Source: Mesorhizobium loti R88b
GTDB lineage: Bacteria > Pseudomonadota > Alphaproteobacteria > Rhizobiales > Rhizobiaceae
Reading direction: 5' to 3'
Assembly: GCF_013170845.1 (NCBI RefSeq)
Contig: NZ_CP033367.1
Location: forward strand, 4,837,001-4,901,000
Length of the DNA: 64,000 bases
Shown here: piece by piece, positions 27,229 to 35,941 of the stretch
Layout: every line of letters starts with the position of its first letter
How positions within the stretch are numbered: the stretch's first letter is position 1
Notes under the pieces: generated by a model
The model's database searches: none
What the model saw: the letters and a program-made list of their open reading frames with translations, nothing else
Told to the model about the DNA's origin: nothing
Program-made: the position numbers and the translations under genes

Positions 27229-27564
27229 TCAATCGACCTTGGTCATCGCCGCCGCCTTGCGCTCATTGGCGATCAGCCAGAGATTTCTGACATAGATGAA
27301 CATGCCCATGGCCTGGCCGGCGATGAACACCGGATCCTGACGCACGATGGCATAGATCAGCAGCAGGCCGCCGCCGAACAGGGAAAAGAACCAGAAGGCG
27401 ACGGGCACCACGCTGCGCTTGGCCTTTTCAGAAGCCAGCCACTGCACGACGAAACGCATGGTGAAGAAGAATTGGGCGATGAACCCCAGCAGGATCCACG
27501 CGTCGAATTGCTTGACAAAAACCTGATGAAGCCAGGTTCCCAATTCCTGAAGCACGTTAACCAC
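27229..27564 (-). CDS. Lipid A biosynthesis N-terminal domain (LAB-N) protein
   Basis: A 111-residue inner-membrane protein with three hydrophobic segments (ILLGFIAQFFFTMRFVVQWLASEKAKRS, VVPVAFWFFSLFGGGLLLIYAIV, FIAGQAMGMFIYVRNLWLI) that matches the LAB-N family. Such proteins pair with GT2 dolichol/dodecaprenyl-phosphate glycosyltransferases in many Gram-negatives and may be membrane partners. Its start overlaps the GT2 stop by eight bases, and the GT39 start lies 39 bases downstream. Confidence 0.9.
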   Translation of the reverse strand: MVNVLQELGTWLHQVFVKQFDAWILLGFIAQFFFTMRFVVQWLASEKAKRSVVPVAFWFFSLFGGGLLLIYAIVRQDPVFIAGQAMGMFIYVRNLWLIANERKAAAMTKVD

Positions 27565-28291
27565 GGCTGATTTCCTCTACTTTTGGCATTCTGCGTCGCC
27601 TGCGCCGCAGCCACCAGACACCGCCAAGATCTAGCGCGCCCTGCAGGCCGCGGTCGAAAATGCCGTAGTTCGACTTGCCGTGGCGACGCGAGCGGTCGAC
27701 GACGTCGCAATGCACGACGCGATAGCCTTCCTGGATAACCAGGGCCGGGACGAAACGATGGGTGCCATCGAAAAACGGCAGTTTGCGCAGGATATCGGTG
27801 TGGACGGCCTTCAGGCCACAGCCGGTATCACGCGTCTCGTCATGCAGGATGGCGTTCCTCAGCCAGTTGGCGAAGCGCGACGCGAGCTGCTTGACCTTGC
27901 TGTCGCGGCGCTTGAGGCGCTGCCCTTGTGCCGCGCCGAAATCGGGGCCGGCCTGACGCAAGGCATCAACCAGCACCGGAATGTATTGGGGGTCGTTCTG
28001 GCCGTCACCGTCGATCGTGGCGACGATGCTGCCGCGCGCCGCCCAGGCACCGGAACGCACCGAAAGGCTCTGTCCGGCCGATTTCTGGTGCCGCAACTCG
28101 CGCACCGGAAACGGCCGAAGCGCCGTCTGCTCGGCAAGCACGGTCGCCGTCTCGTCGGTCGAGCCGTCATTGACGATGATCAGTTCGAAGTCGCGCCCGG
28201 TCATCGCCGCCTCGATCTCATCGATCAGCAGCGGCAGGTTTGCCGCCTCGTTCCTGCAAGGAATGACGATGGATATCAATGCGTCCGGCAT
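27557..28291 (-). CDS. GT2 polyprenyl-phosphate glycosyltransferase
   Basis: A 244-residue GT-A fold transferase with N-terminal ISIVIPCRNEAANLPLLIDEIE, the IIVNDGSTDET metal/nucleotide site and VATIDGDGQNDPQYIPVLVD (DGD motif), then KAVHTDILRKLPFFDGTHRFVPALVIQEG, as in dolichol-phosphate-mannose synthase-like enzymes. It probably loads a sugar onto a lipid carrier for the GT39 transferase; in Rhizobium a related enzyme, RgtE, makes dodecaprenyl-phosphate galacturonic acid. The ATG at 28291 gives the family start; in-frame upstream ATGs at 28324 and 28450 are not conserved. Confidence 0.87.
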   Translation of the reverse strand: MPDALISIVIPCRNEAANLPLLIDEIEAAMTGRDFELIIVNDGSTDETATVLAEQTALRPFPVRELRHQKSAGQSLSVRSGAWAARGSIVATIDGDGQNDPQYIPVLVDALRQAGPDFGAAQGQRLKRRDSKVKQLASRFANWLRNAILHDETRDTGCGLKAVHTDILRKLPFFDGTHRFVPALVIQEGYRVVHCDVVDRSRRHGKSNYGIFDRGLQGALDLGGVWWLRRRRRRMPKVEEISRG

Positions 28292-28658
28292 GTCGCGTCG
28301 GGGCTCTGTCGTCGGATATGGCATTTTGTGGATGCCGTGCGGTGCCGCTCGAGGTCGTGGGCTGCAAGAACCTTTGGCGCGGCGCCTCATTACGCCAGCC
28401 GAAACAATGACGCAAGCATTCGTGCCGGACGGCTCGTCGCACCGTTCCAAGAGGGGATGATCACCCGGACATGTTGTAATCCCTGCGGATGGGCATCCGA
28501 CGCAAAACCGGATTCCACTTTTGCTAATCGCGGGCTCTTGGTTGGCGCGCGATCCAGCGCAAAACCGGATTCCACTTTTGCTGATCGCGCTTGGATGCTA
28601 AACGCGCCCGTTCACATATGCCCGCGCCGGACGGCCGGACGCTTTTCGGGAAGAAACC
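28292..28658. other. Gap between divergent GT2 and tyrS genes
   Basis: 367 bases without a supported gene. It holds two near-identical 31-bp repeats (28502 and 28559), described separately. The stretch 28292-28500 shows no clear RNA gene or promoter. Confidence 0.6.
28502..28589. repeat. Two direct copies of a 31-bp palindromic repeat
   Basis: Copies at 28502-28532 and 28559-28589 differ at one base (30 of 31 match), spaced 57 bases apart. Each has GCAAAA ... TTTTGC arms around CCGGATTCCAC and ends ATCGCG. The type resembles a dispersed intergenic repeat of rhizobia; the second copy lies about 70 bases before tyrS. Confidence 0.65.
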
Positions 28659-29912
28659 ATGCCTGCCTTCAAATCCGATTTCCTGCGCACGATGAGCGAG
28701 CGCGGCTTCATCCACCAGATTTCGGATGAAACCGGCCTCGACCAGCTTTTCGCCAAGGAAACGGTCACCGCCTATGTCGGCTACGACGCCACCGCCACCA
28801 GCCTGCATATCGGCAATCTGATCTCGGCGACCATGCTTTACTGGCTGCAGGAGACCGGGCACCGGCCGATCGCGCTGATGGGCGGCGGCACGTCGATGAT
28901 CGGCGACCCGTCTTTCCGCGACGACCAGCGCAGCCTTTTGACGCCCGAGGCGATCGCCACCAACATCGAAGGCATAAAGCGCATCTTCGGCCGCATCCTG
29001 CGTTTCGGTGACGGCCCGAGCGACGCCGTCATGGTCAACAATGCCGACTGGCTGATGAAGCTCAACTATGTCGAGTTCCTGCGCGATGTCGGCCGGCATT
29101 TTTCCGTCAACCGCATGCTGACCTTCGACAGCGTCAAGCTGCGGCTCGACCGCGAGCAGTCGCTGTCGTTCCTCGAATTCAACTACATGATCCTGCAGGG
29201 CTACGATTTCGTCGAACTCGCCCGGCGCCAGAACTGCCGCCTGCAGATGGGCGGGTCGGACCAGTGGGGCAACATTATCAATGGCGTCGATCTCGGCCAT
29301 CGCATGGGCACGCCGCAGCTTTACGCCCTGACCACGCCGCTGCTCACGACATCGTCCGGCGCCAAGATGGGCAAATCGGCAAAGGGTGCGGTCTGGCTCA
29401 ACGGTGATCTCTTCTCGCCCTATGATTTCTGGCAGTACTGGCGCAACACCGAGGATGCCGATGTCGAGCGCTTCCTGAAAATATTCACCCGCCTGCCTCT
29501 CGATGAGATCGCGCGCCTGGCAGCACTTGGCGGCTCCGAGATCAACGAAGCCAAGAAGGTCCTGGCAACGGAGACGACGGCGATCGTCCATGGTCGTGAC
29601 GCGGCGAACCAGGCCGAGGAAACCGCGCGCAAGACGTTTGAGGAAGGCGTGACCGCCGAAAGCCTGCCGACCGTAGAGATCGACGGGGCGGCGCTGGACG
29701 CCGGCGTCGGCATCCTGTCGCTGCTGGTCACTGCCGGGCTGGCATCGTCCAATGGCGAAGCGCGGCGGCACATCCAGGGCGGTGCCGTGCGCATCAACGA
29801 CCAGTTGGTCAGCGATGATCGCCGCATGGTGACGCTTCAGGATTTGAGTCCGGAAAACGTCGTAAAGCTTTCACTCGGCAGGAAAAAACACGTCCTGGTG
29901 CGGCCGGCCTGA
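28659..29912 (+). CDS. tyrS: Tyrosyl-tRNA synthetase
   Basis: Charges tRNA-Tyr. The 417-residue class I synthetase has the HIGH-like motif TSLHIGNL near residue 48, the tyrosine-binding segment [17 protein letters not shown], the KMSKS-type loop AKMGKSAKG and a C-terminal S4 RNA-binding domain ([23 protein letters not shown]). Start ATG at 28659, with no overlapping neighbours. A 31-bp repeat pair lies in its upstream gap. Confidence 0.97.
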   Translation: MPAFKSDFLRTMSERGFIHQISDETGLDQLFAKETVTAYVGYDATATSLHIGNLISATMLYWLQETGHRPIALMGGGTSMIGDPSFRDDQRSLLTPEAIATNIEGIKRIFGRILRFGDGPSDAVMVNNADWLMKLNYVEFLRDVGRHFSVNRMLTFDSVKLRLDREQSLSFLEFNYMILQGYDFVELARRQNCRLQMGGSDQWGNIINGVDLGHRMGTPQLYALTTPLLTTSSGAKMGKSAKGAVWLNGDLFSPYDFWQYWRNTEDADVERFLKIFTRLPLDEIARLAALGGSEINEAKKVLATETTAIVHGRDAANQAEETARKTFEEGVTAESLPTVEIDGAALDAGVGILSLLVTAGLASSNGEARRHIQGGAVRINDQLVSDDRRMVTLQDLSPENVVKLSLGRKKHVLVRPA

Positions 29913-30025
29913 GGCGGTTTACCGGTATCGGTTCCGCGTTAGTTCGGCCGGTTGAGGCACTGGCGTTCTGCCCCGCTTTGCTGAATTGCCAGGACTGTGG
30001 TTTCCCTGAGTCACAAAACCGACGG

Positions 30026-31789
30026 TTATTGCCTTGTGGCATAGTCGCGCAGGTTGAGCTCTTTTCGAGCCTCGCGCAAATCGATCTTCGCACTGTACCC
30101 ATGCTTCTCAAGAAGATGCAGCAGGTTGGCGCCGGTTAAAAGTGTGATTGGCTTTCCTGCCGCAAATTTGTGCGCGTCAGGGCCATAGTCAGCAGTTGTA
30201 ATAAGGAGCCCGCGAGATGCACCTTCGTGCTGCATAGTTCCGTAGAGGTCGCGAACGGCTGAAACGCCGACCGTTCGGGTATATCGCTTGGCCTGGATCA
30301 CGATCTTCCCACCAGTAATCGGGTCGGGGTCGAAAGCTACAGCGTCAACACCTCCGTCACTGCTCGACTGTGTGACCTTTACCTCGCCTCCGCGGGAGGC
30401 AAATTCCCTTTCGAAGAGTTCGCGTACGAGGTGTTCGAAATCCTCCCAATCCATCGACGCCAAATTCATTGCTGTATCAAGCGTGTCCGCAATCATGCGG
30501 GGGTCAATAAAACGCCTGTCTTCCTTGTTCAGGACCATAACGGGAGGGATAGGTGCCAGTGCTGCAAGTGAGGACGCAGACACCCCCTTGAGGTTTTTGA
30601 AGCAAGCTTTGGGATCGACGCGGCTAAGGTCGATTTTTAAGAAGTCCTCGCGGTTGACCAAAATCGACATAATGCACGATGTCGTATCCAGACCTGTTGT
30701 CCGATCGATGAACGTTGATATTCCGTTGAACAACACCCTCTGCAGATTGTCATACTCGTCTGCTTCCAAGAGCTCATGTATGGTCCGCAGGCATATCTGG
30801 TAGCAGACCGAGTCGTAATTGGCCTTCTGCTCTTTCTCTGAGATATGTGCATCTTTGAGTTCGCCGGTCGCGGCGATGAAGCGAACGGATTTGACCGTCG
30901 GCATTTTATCTGGCGACGGCAACTGGTACTCGAGCATCAGAGTTTTTGAGTTTGAAGCGTATTCGATTGCGTAAGATTTTTCAAAAAGATCGTCATATTT
31001 TGAGGCGTCGAGAACCAACATGGCGTGCTCGATTACCGCCTGCGGATCGCCTTCTGCAACATTCGCAGCCAAGACATCAACACGCTGATTGGTCGCAGCT
31101 TGCCGATCTAGAAATTCGCGCATCTGTCGCTCACCAGCTGCTTCAAATTCTGCTTTTTCGGCAGTCCATTGAGCTATCGATTGATTGAGCTTCCGGCTCT
31201 CTTTCTGCTCAGTAATAAGCCAATCGGATTTCTCTTGCTCAAATCTCGCCTGAGCATCTGCCTGTCGATGCTTTGCTTTGCCGAATAACTTATCGAAGAA
31301 TGAGATTTCCGGCGGCGTAAGGTGGGGTTCAGGACGTTTCACGCGTTGGGGTATGGCCCTTTGGAACTTCGTAGCGCCGTCATAGGTGCTGTGATCCTTA
31401 AGGGCATTCCAATCAACGCGGTCATTAACCGTGAGTGTGTGGTTTAGGATTTGATGCAGTCTTTCGAGCCGGATCGTTGCATCAAGTGTATCTTTCTCGG
31501 CCTGAGATTTGCTGGCGAACACTTTCAATTTTTGATGCTGTTGATCCGCCCTTTCATCCCATTGCTCCATCAGCGCATCGATCTTGTGTTGAAGCATGAA
31601 CAGTTCCGGTGCACTCAACTCCTTATGCACGTGGAGCAACTTATGCCGGAAGTCGATATACCAGCGTAGGATACGTGAGCCGTCTGCACTGAATTTTGCA
31701 GTAAGTTCGCCGCTTTCGATAGCGCTCCGATATTTTGAGCGCCAAGTGACGTTGGCCTCCTGTACCATTTGTCCTAAATCCTCCCCCAA
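30026..31789 (-). CDS. Mrr-type restriction endonuclease with long N-terminal region
   Basis: A 587-residue protein whose last about 130 residues form an Mrr_cat-like domain: MDWEDFEHLVRELFEREF, VTQSSSDGGVDAVAFDPDP, IVIQAKRYTRTVGVSAVRDLYGTMQHEGASRGLLIT. The D...Q-x-K pattern (SSDGGVD and QAK) matches the Q-variant of PD-(D/E)xK nucleases. The N-terminal 240 residues are charged with probable coiled coil (about 180-235: ADAQARFEQEKSDWLITEQKESRKLNQ and following). A middle region (about 290-440: YLQ-type beta, LFNGISTFIDRTTGLDTTSC) has no function I can assign. Base composition is lower in GC than its neighbours, and it stands alone between tyrS and the AsmA-like gene. A defence role is inferred. 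Confidence 0.9.
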   Translation of the reverse strand: MGEDLGQMVQEANVTWRSKYRSAIESGELTAKFSADGSRILRWYIDFRHKLLHVHKELSAPELFMLQHKIDALMEQWDERADQQHQKLKVFASKSQAEKDTLDATIRLERLHQILNHTLTVNDRVDWNALKDHSTYDGATKFQRAIPQRVKRPEPHLTPPEISFFDKLFGKAKHRQADAQARFEQEKSDWLITEQKESRKLNQSIAQWTAEKAEFEAAGERQMREFLDRQAATNQRVDVLAANVAEGDPQAVIEHAMLVLDASKYDDLFEKSYAIEYASNSKTLMLEYQLPSPDKMPTVKSVRFIAATGELKDAHISEKEQKANYDSVCYQICLRTIHELLEADEYDNLQRVLFNGISTFIDRTTGLDTTSCIMSILVNREDFLKIDLSRVDPKACFKNLKGVSASSLAALAPIPPVMVLNKEDRRFIDPRMIADTLDTAMNLASMDWEDFEHLVRELFEREFASRGGEVKVTQSSSDGGVDAVAFDPDPITGGKIVIQAKRYTRTVGVSAVRDLYGTMQHEGASRGLLITTADYGPDAHKFAAGKPITLLTGANLLHLLEKHGYSAKIDLREARKELNLRDYATRQ

Positions 31790-31976
31790 GCTACTTCCGA
31801 TCTAACCTTCTTTCGGCAAGACTCACAAGCTCCAGCTTGACAACACGGTTGCTGGCAAAAAATGCACCGCGCTCTCAACACTTCGAAAAATATTAATCAA
31901 GGCCTCGTCGAGGTTACACCTCACCGACTTATAGACTCTGGGTCATGGGCCTTATGCGACAGCTGATTGATCGGTC

Positions 31977-34900
31977 TCACCGGTACTCGAAGATCGACCG
32001 GAATATGCCTGGCGCGATCACCGACAGCGGGTTGACGTCGAGCACCGGTTTGTTGGCATTGCCCCTGAGCCGGTAGGTGACGCCGATCAGGCCACGGTCG
32101 CGGCCATTGCCGAGCAGCGCGCCGACGATGGGCAGTTCGCCGAAGATGCGGTTGAGGCCGTAGACCGGCATGAAGGTGCCGGTCATGTCCATGTTGTTGT
32201 TCTGGTCGTAGAGAATGCCCTGGAACGTGGTGCCGATGCGCGGGCCGCGCAGCACGCCATTGGCCAGTTTCAGATAGCCGCTGCCCTTGTCGATCTCGGC
32301 GTAGCCGCGCTCGAACTTGACCCGCGAGGTGTCGAGATTGCCCTTCACCGCCTGGTTAAGGCTGCGGCTGTCGCCGGTCGGCGTGGTCGAGACGATGGAG
32401 GCCAGTTTCGGTTCGTTGACGATGAAGAAGTTGCTGGTATCGACCTTGCCCTTCATCGGCCCGTCGCTGGTTCCCGACAAGGCCAGCGTGATCGCGCCGC
32501 CTTCCATGTGCTCGTAGACGTTGAGGAACCTCAATATGGCGCCGGCGTCCGCCGATTGCACGTTAAGCGAGCGCCTGCCGTCGCCGGTGGTGTTGCTGAT
32601 GGTTATCGCGGCGCCAGAACTCGCGGTCGCGCTAACCTTCAGTCCGTTCACCCGCGAACCGGCGGCACTGTAGTCCAGCTTCAGATTGGACAGTTGCTCG
32701 TCGTGGAAACCGGTCAGCTGCTCGACGTCGGCGCTGACGGAAATGTTGTCGGTTCCGGTCGTCTTGGTTGCGGTGTCCACATCGGACGTGAACTGCTTGA
32801 CCAGCGAACGAGCATCGAGCGCATTGCCGGAGATGTCGACCGCATAGCCCTTGCCTGATCGCTTCACCGACACGGAAACATCGTCACCCCTGTTCAACGT
32901 AACTTTGCTAAATTTGGCCGAAGACAGGGCGCCATTGACCAGCACGATGCTGCCGCCGACGGAGAAGGTTTTGCCTTCGAGGTCGAAGTCGGACAGCGTC
33001 GTGGTGTCACCGGCCTTGGTCATGACAAAGGTGACGTTGGCGGGAACCCCTGCCCCCTTGGTCCAGCCGGCCCAGGGAATGTCCAGCCTGGCATTGGTCA
33101 GATCGGCCGACACGTTCTGGTTGCCATCGCCGCTCTTGTCGATCGCGACCTTCACCGTTCCGCCCAGCAAAGGAGTGAGGCCGGGCATGGCGGCGGCGCG
33201 GATCTTGTCGTCCAGCACCAGCTCCACCTTGCGGCTGCGCGCCGGCCCATCATCCGCCAACGGTTCGACAAGGTCGAGTTCGGCCGGAATGCCATTCAGC
33301 GATGCCTTGGCGGAGATCACTGCCTTTTGCGGATCGACCGTGATCGAACCGTCGGCATTCGTCACGCTCTGCCCCTCAAACTGCTTGGCCAGCGACAGGC
33401 CGGTGTAGTCGAGCGACACCAGCCAGTCGAGCTTGGAAGTGTCGACGCCGGACTGTAGCGGGATGTCGGCCCTGACATGGCCGGTAACGCTGCCGGACAA
33501 GTCCTCTGGCAGGAAGCCGACATGGCGCATGGCATTGATCGGTTCGTAGGAGGCGAGTTCGGCGACGGCCGCCGCGTCTCCATCGACGTCGATATCGAGC
33601 GCGCCGATGACTGGCGGATGGTTCGCCGCCTTTATCGTCAGTGTCCCATTGCTGGCTGCGACAGTGCGGCCGCTGGGCATGAAGACAGTGCCCGATGACA
33701 GCGAAATGTCGACGTCATTGGCGTGAAATGCGACCATGCCAACCGCGTCGCGTATCGGCGGAATGCGGCCGGCCGTATCGAAGCGCGATCCTTCGATCTT
33801 GAAAGTGCCGAATACTTCGTCGGCAGAAAGCGGCACGCCATTGCCGAGACGGTCCGGCACGACGTGGAACTGGAGGTTGGCGTCGACGACCCGGCCACCG
33901 AACAGGTTGGCCAGCACCCAAAGCCGGGCGTTACGGGCTGAAAACCAAGGCCATAGCTGCTTGACATGCGAAACCTGCATATTGTGGACGTTCAACGCCA
34001 CATTGATCCCGGGCGCCTTGCCCTCGACGAACTCGACCGCCGCGGTTCCCATCACCTCGCCGCTCGAATCGGAACGAAGTGCGATCTCCTCGGCCACCAG
34101 CTTGTGACTTGTGGGTTGATAAACGCCGGCAATACGGGCGAGGAAGGTCAGCGCTGGCTCAGGCGATTCCGATGGGGCCAGGGTCGAACCGTCGCTGGTC
34201 AGGTCGTAACGATAAGAAGGCTCCTCGCCCGCCGCCCCTGTCGCGGGCTTTGGCCCTATCGAGCCGCCGAAATTGAAAGAAGACCGGCCAGTTTTCAGCA
34301 GCAGTCTGTCCACCTGGATCTTGTTGCTGCCATCGACAAGCGTGGCATCGACATCGACGTCGGCCGGCAGCAGCCCGCGTGCACCGAGATCAAGCACGGA
34401 ACCCGTCGACGACAGGACGGCCGTCAGGCGTGACCCGTTCGTGCCGGATCCCTCCGATCCTGTCAGCTTCAACGCGAAAGCACCCAACTTCCCGCCGTCG
34501 GCCGTGGTTTCGTCGGCAGCCGCCAGATCAATGCTCGCATTCAGCGCCGTCACGCGGTGCGCCGCGACATCGCGGGCGGCGGAAGCGGCAACGGTGACCT
34601 TTCTGCCATCGACATCCGCCTCGGAGGAAAACGCCATGCCGCCCGGCCCCGACTGAACGACCGTGGCATTGGCGATGGTGACCAGTTTGATCGCTCCGGT
34701 TTCGGGCAGCACGAATTCGACATTGTCGAGATCGATCCGGCGCAGCGAATCTTCCCGCACGGCGTCGAGCGCGCGGTGGATGTTGCCGAACACTGCCTCG
34801 GACAATTTCTCCGGATCGACGAGGCCGTCCTCATTGCGCAGCGCGGCGGTCCAGTCGCCGCCAGACGGCATCGCCGCGACAACGATGTGTGCATCGGAAA

Positions 34901-35357
34901 TCCTGGCGCTGGTCAACCGCACCTCTCCCCACAACAGCGGGACGAGGCGCACACCGAAGCGCACGCGGCCGGCGTCGGCCATGGGTTTGCCGTCCGATGT
35001 CTTCAGGCTGACATCACTGACCTGGAGAGCGACGAAGCTTGAACTGTCGAGCGTGATGCGGGCAGGCCCGACGGCGACATGGACATCGACACCGGCGAGT
35101 TTCTCGATGGCGGCTTCCGCCTCGATGCGCAGTCGGTCTGCGCCGATGCCGGAAAGGCCGATGAGATAGACAGCCATAGCTGCCAGCAGCAGGAGCGCGA
35201 CGATGCCGGCAAAGACGCGCGAAAGGATGCGGAAACCGCGGCCGATCGACGCCTGGCCGAGCGGCGGGACACGGCACGCGGACGGAAAGGCGCCCAGGTC
35301 GGTGATCTCGTCACGCCTGAACCTGATCTTTTCGTGCTGCGGTTGCTCCTGATCCAC
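31977..35357 (-). CDS. AsmA-like / YhdP-type large envelope protein
   Basis: A 1126-residue protein with one N-terminal membrane anchor (VFAGIVALLLLAAMAVYLIGL) followed by a very long beta-rich periplasmic part. The sequence resembles AsmA/DUF3971 and the AsmA-like C-terminal domain (GLSLAKQFEGQSV..., GVLRGPRIGTTFQGILYDQNNNMDMTGTFMPVYGLNRIFGELPIVG), related to YhdP and TamB proteins implicated in lipid traffic and outer-membrane homeostasis. The GTG at 35357 (VDQEQPQHEKI) has a GGAAG ribosome-binding site; upstream in-frame codons to 35519 run into the divergent bcp gene. Convergence of function with the neighbouring lipid genes is possible but not shown. Confidence 0.85.
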   Translation of the reverse strand: MDQEQPQHEKIRFRRDEITDLGAFPSACRVPPLGQASIGRGFRILSRVFAGIVALLLLAAMAVYLIGLSGIGADRLRIEAEAAIEKLAGVDVHVAVGPARITLDSSSFVALQVSDVSLKTSDGKPMADAGRVRFGVRLVPLLWGEVRLTSARISDAHIVVAAMPSGGDWTAALRNEDGLVDPEKLSEAVFGNIHRALDAVREDSLRRIDLDNVEFVLPETGAIKLVTIANATVVQSGPGGMAFSSEADVDGRKVTVAASAARDVAAHRVTALNASIDLAAADETTADGGKLGAFALKLTGSEGSGTNGSRLTAVLSSTGSVLDLGARGLLPADVDVDATLVDGSNKIQVDRLLLKTGRSSFNFGGSIGPKPATGAAGEEPSYRYDLTSDGSTLAPSESPEPALTFLARIAGVYQPTSHKLVAEEIALRSDSSGEVMGTAAVEFVEGKAPGINVALNVHNMQVSHVKQLWPWFSARNARLWVLANLFGGRVVDANLQFHVVPDRLGNGVPLSADEVFGTFKIEGSRFDTAGRIPPIRDAVGMVAFHANDVDISLSSGTVFMPSGRTVAASNGTLTIKAANHPPVIGALDIDVDGDAAAVAELASYEPINAMRHVGFLPEDLSGSVTGHVRADIPLQSGVDTSKLDWLVSLDYTGLSLAKQFEGQSVTNADGSITVDPQKAVISAKASLNGIPAELDLVEPLADDGPARSRKVELVLDDKIRAAAMPGLTPLLGGTVKVAIDKSGDGNQNVSADLTNARLDIPWAGWTKGAGVPANVTFVMTKAGDTTTLSDFDLEGKTFSVGGSIVLVNGALSSAKFSKVTLNRGDDVSVSVKRSGKGYAVDISGNALDARSLVKQFTSDVDTATKTTGTDNISVSADVEQLTGFHDEQLSNLKLDYSAAGSRVNGLKVSATASSGAAITISNTTGDGRRSLNVQSADAGAILRFLNVYEHMEGGAITLALSGTSDGPMKGKVDTSNFFIVNEPKLASIVSTTPTGDSRSLNQAVKGNLDTSRVKFERGYAEIDKGSGYLKLANGVLRGPRIGTTFQGILYDQNNNMDMTGTFMPVYGLNRIFGELPIVGALLGNGRDRGLIGVTYRLRGNANKPVLDVNPLSVIAPGIFRSIFEYR

Positions 35358-35452
35358 GCAATCTTCCGTTGTACAAATTCGCTCGTGGACGAATCCCCGG
35401 TCGACACTATATCGGTGTGGCTTCGCGCGTAACCTCAAACAAGGGCATCGAT

Positions 35453-35920
35453 ATGGCTGACCTCGACGTGGGCGATCCAGCGCCGCAATTCGATTTACCG
35501 CGGGACGGTGGTGAATCAATTAGCCTTGCCGCATCCGCCGGCAAGCCCGTGGTGCTCTATTTCTACCCGCAGGACGACACGACAAGCTGCACGCAGGAAG
35601 CGATCAGCTTTTCACAACTGAAACCGGAATTCGAGAAAGCCGGCGCCGTGGTGATCGGCCTGTCGCCTGATAACGCCAAGAAGCACGACAAGTTCAAATC
35701 GAAATACAACCTCACCATCGACCTCGCCGCCGACGAGGAGCGCAAGGTGATCGAGGCCTACCATCTGTGGGTCGAGAAATCGATGTATGGGCGCAAATAC
35801 ATGGGCGTCGAGCGGGCGACGTTCCTGATCGGCGGCGACGGTCGGATCGCCCGGATCTGGCGCAAGGTCCGCGTCAAGGGCCACGCTGAAGAGGTGCTGG
35901 AGGCTGTTCGCGCGCTTTGA
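35453..35920 (+). CDS. bcp: Bcp-type peroxiredoxin
   Basis: Atypical thiol peroxidase (peroxiredoxin Q/BCP) reducing hydroperoxides. The 155-residue protein begins MADLDVGDPAPQFDLPRDGG and has the peroxidatic cysteine in DDTTSCTQEAISFSQL. The usual nearby resolving cysteine position is occupied by alanine (CTQEA), as in the one-Cys-like or C-less BCP variants. It ends with VERATFLIGGDGRIARIWRKVRVKGHAEEV. The ATG at 35453 is the family start; an upstream in-frame ATG at 35369 overlaps the AsmA-like gene's divergent promoter region. Confidence 0.93.
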   Translation: MADLDVGDPAPQFDLPRDGGESISLAASAGKPVVLYFYPQDDTTSCTQEAISFSQLKPEFEKAGAVVIGLSPDNAKKHDKFKSKYNLTIDLAADEERKVIEAYHLWVEKSMYGRKYMGVERATFLIGGDGRIARIWRKVRVKGHAEEVLEAVRAL

Positions 35921-35941
35921 TCGTGCCGAAATGAAGCGCCC

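Noticed and set aside
25540..28291. Arn (L-Ara4N) polymyxin-resistance pathway
   Set aside because: GT39 and GT2 resemble ArnT/ArnC, but arnA, arnB and arnD are absent; galacturonic acid is a better guess for rhizobia.
30026..31789. Complete restriction-modification system
   Set aside because: No methyltransferase or specificity gene lies nearby; only the Mrr-type nuclease is present.
35453..35920. A second, resolving cysteine next to the peroxidatic one in Bcp
   Set aside because: The position reads alanine; one cysteine is enough for the BCP variants, so no defect was called.
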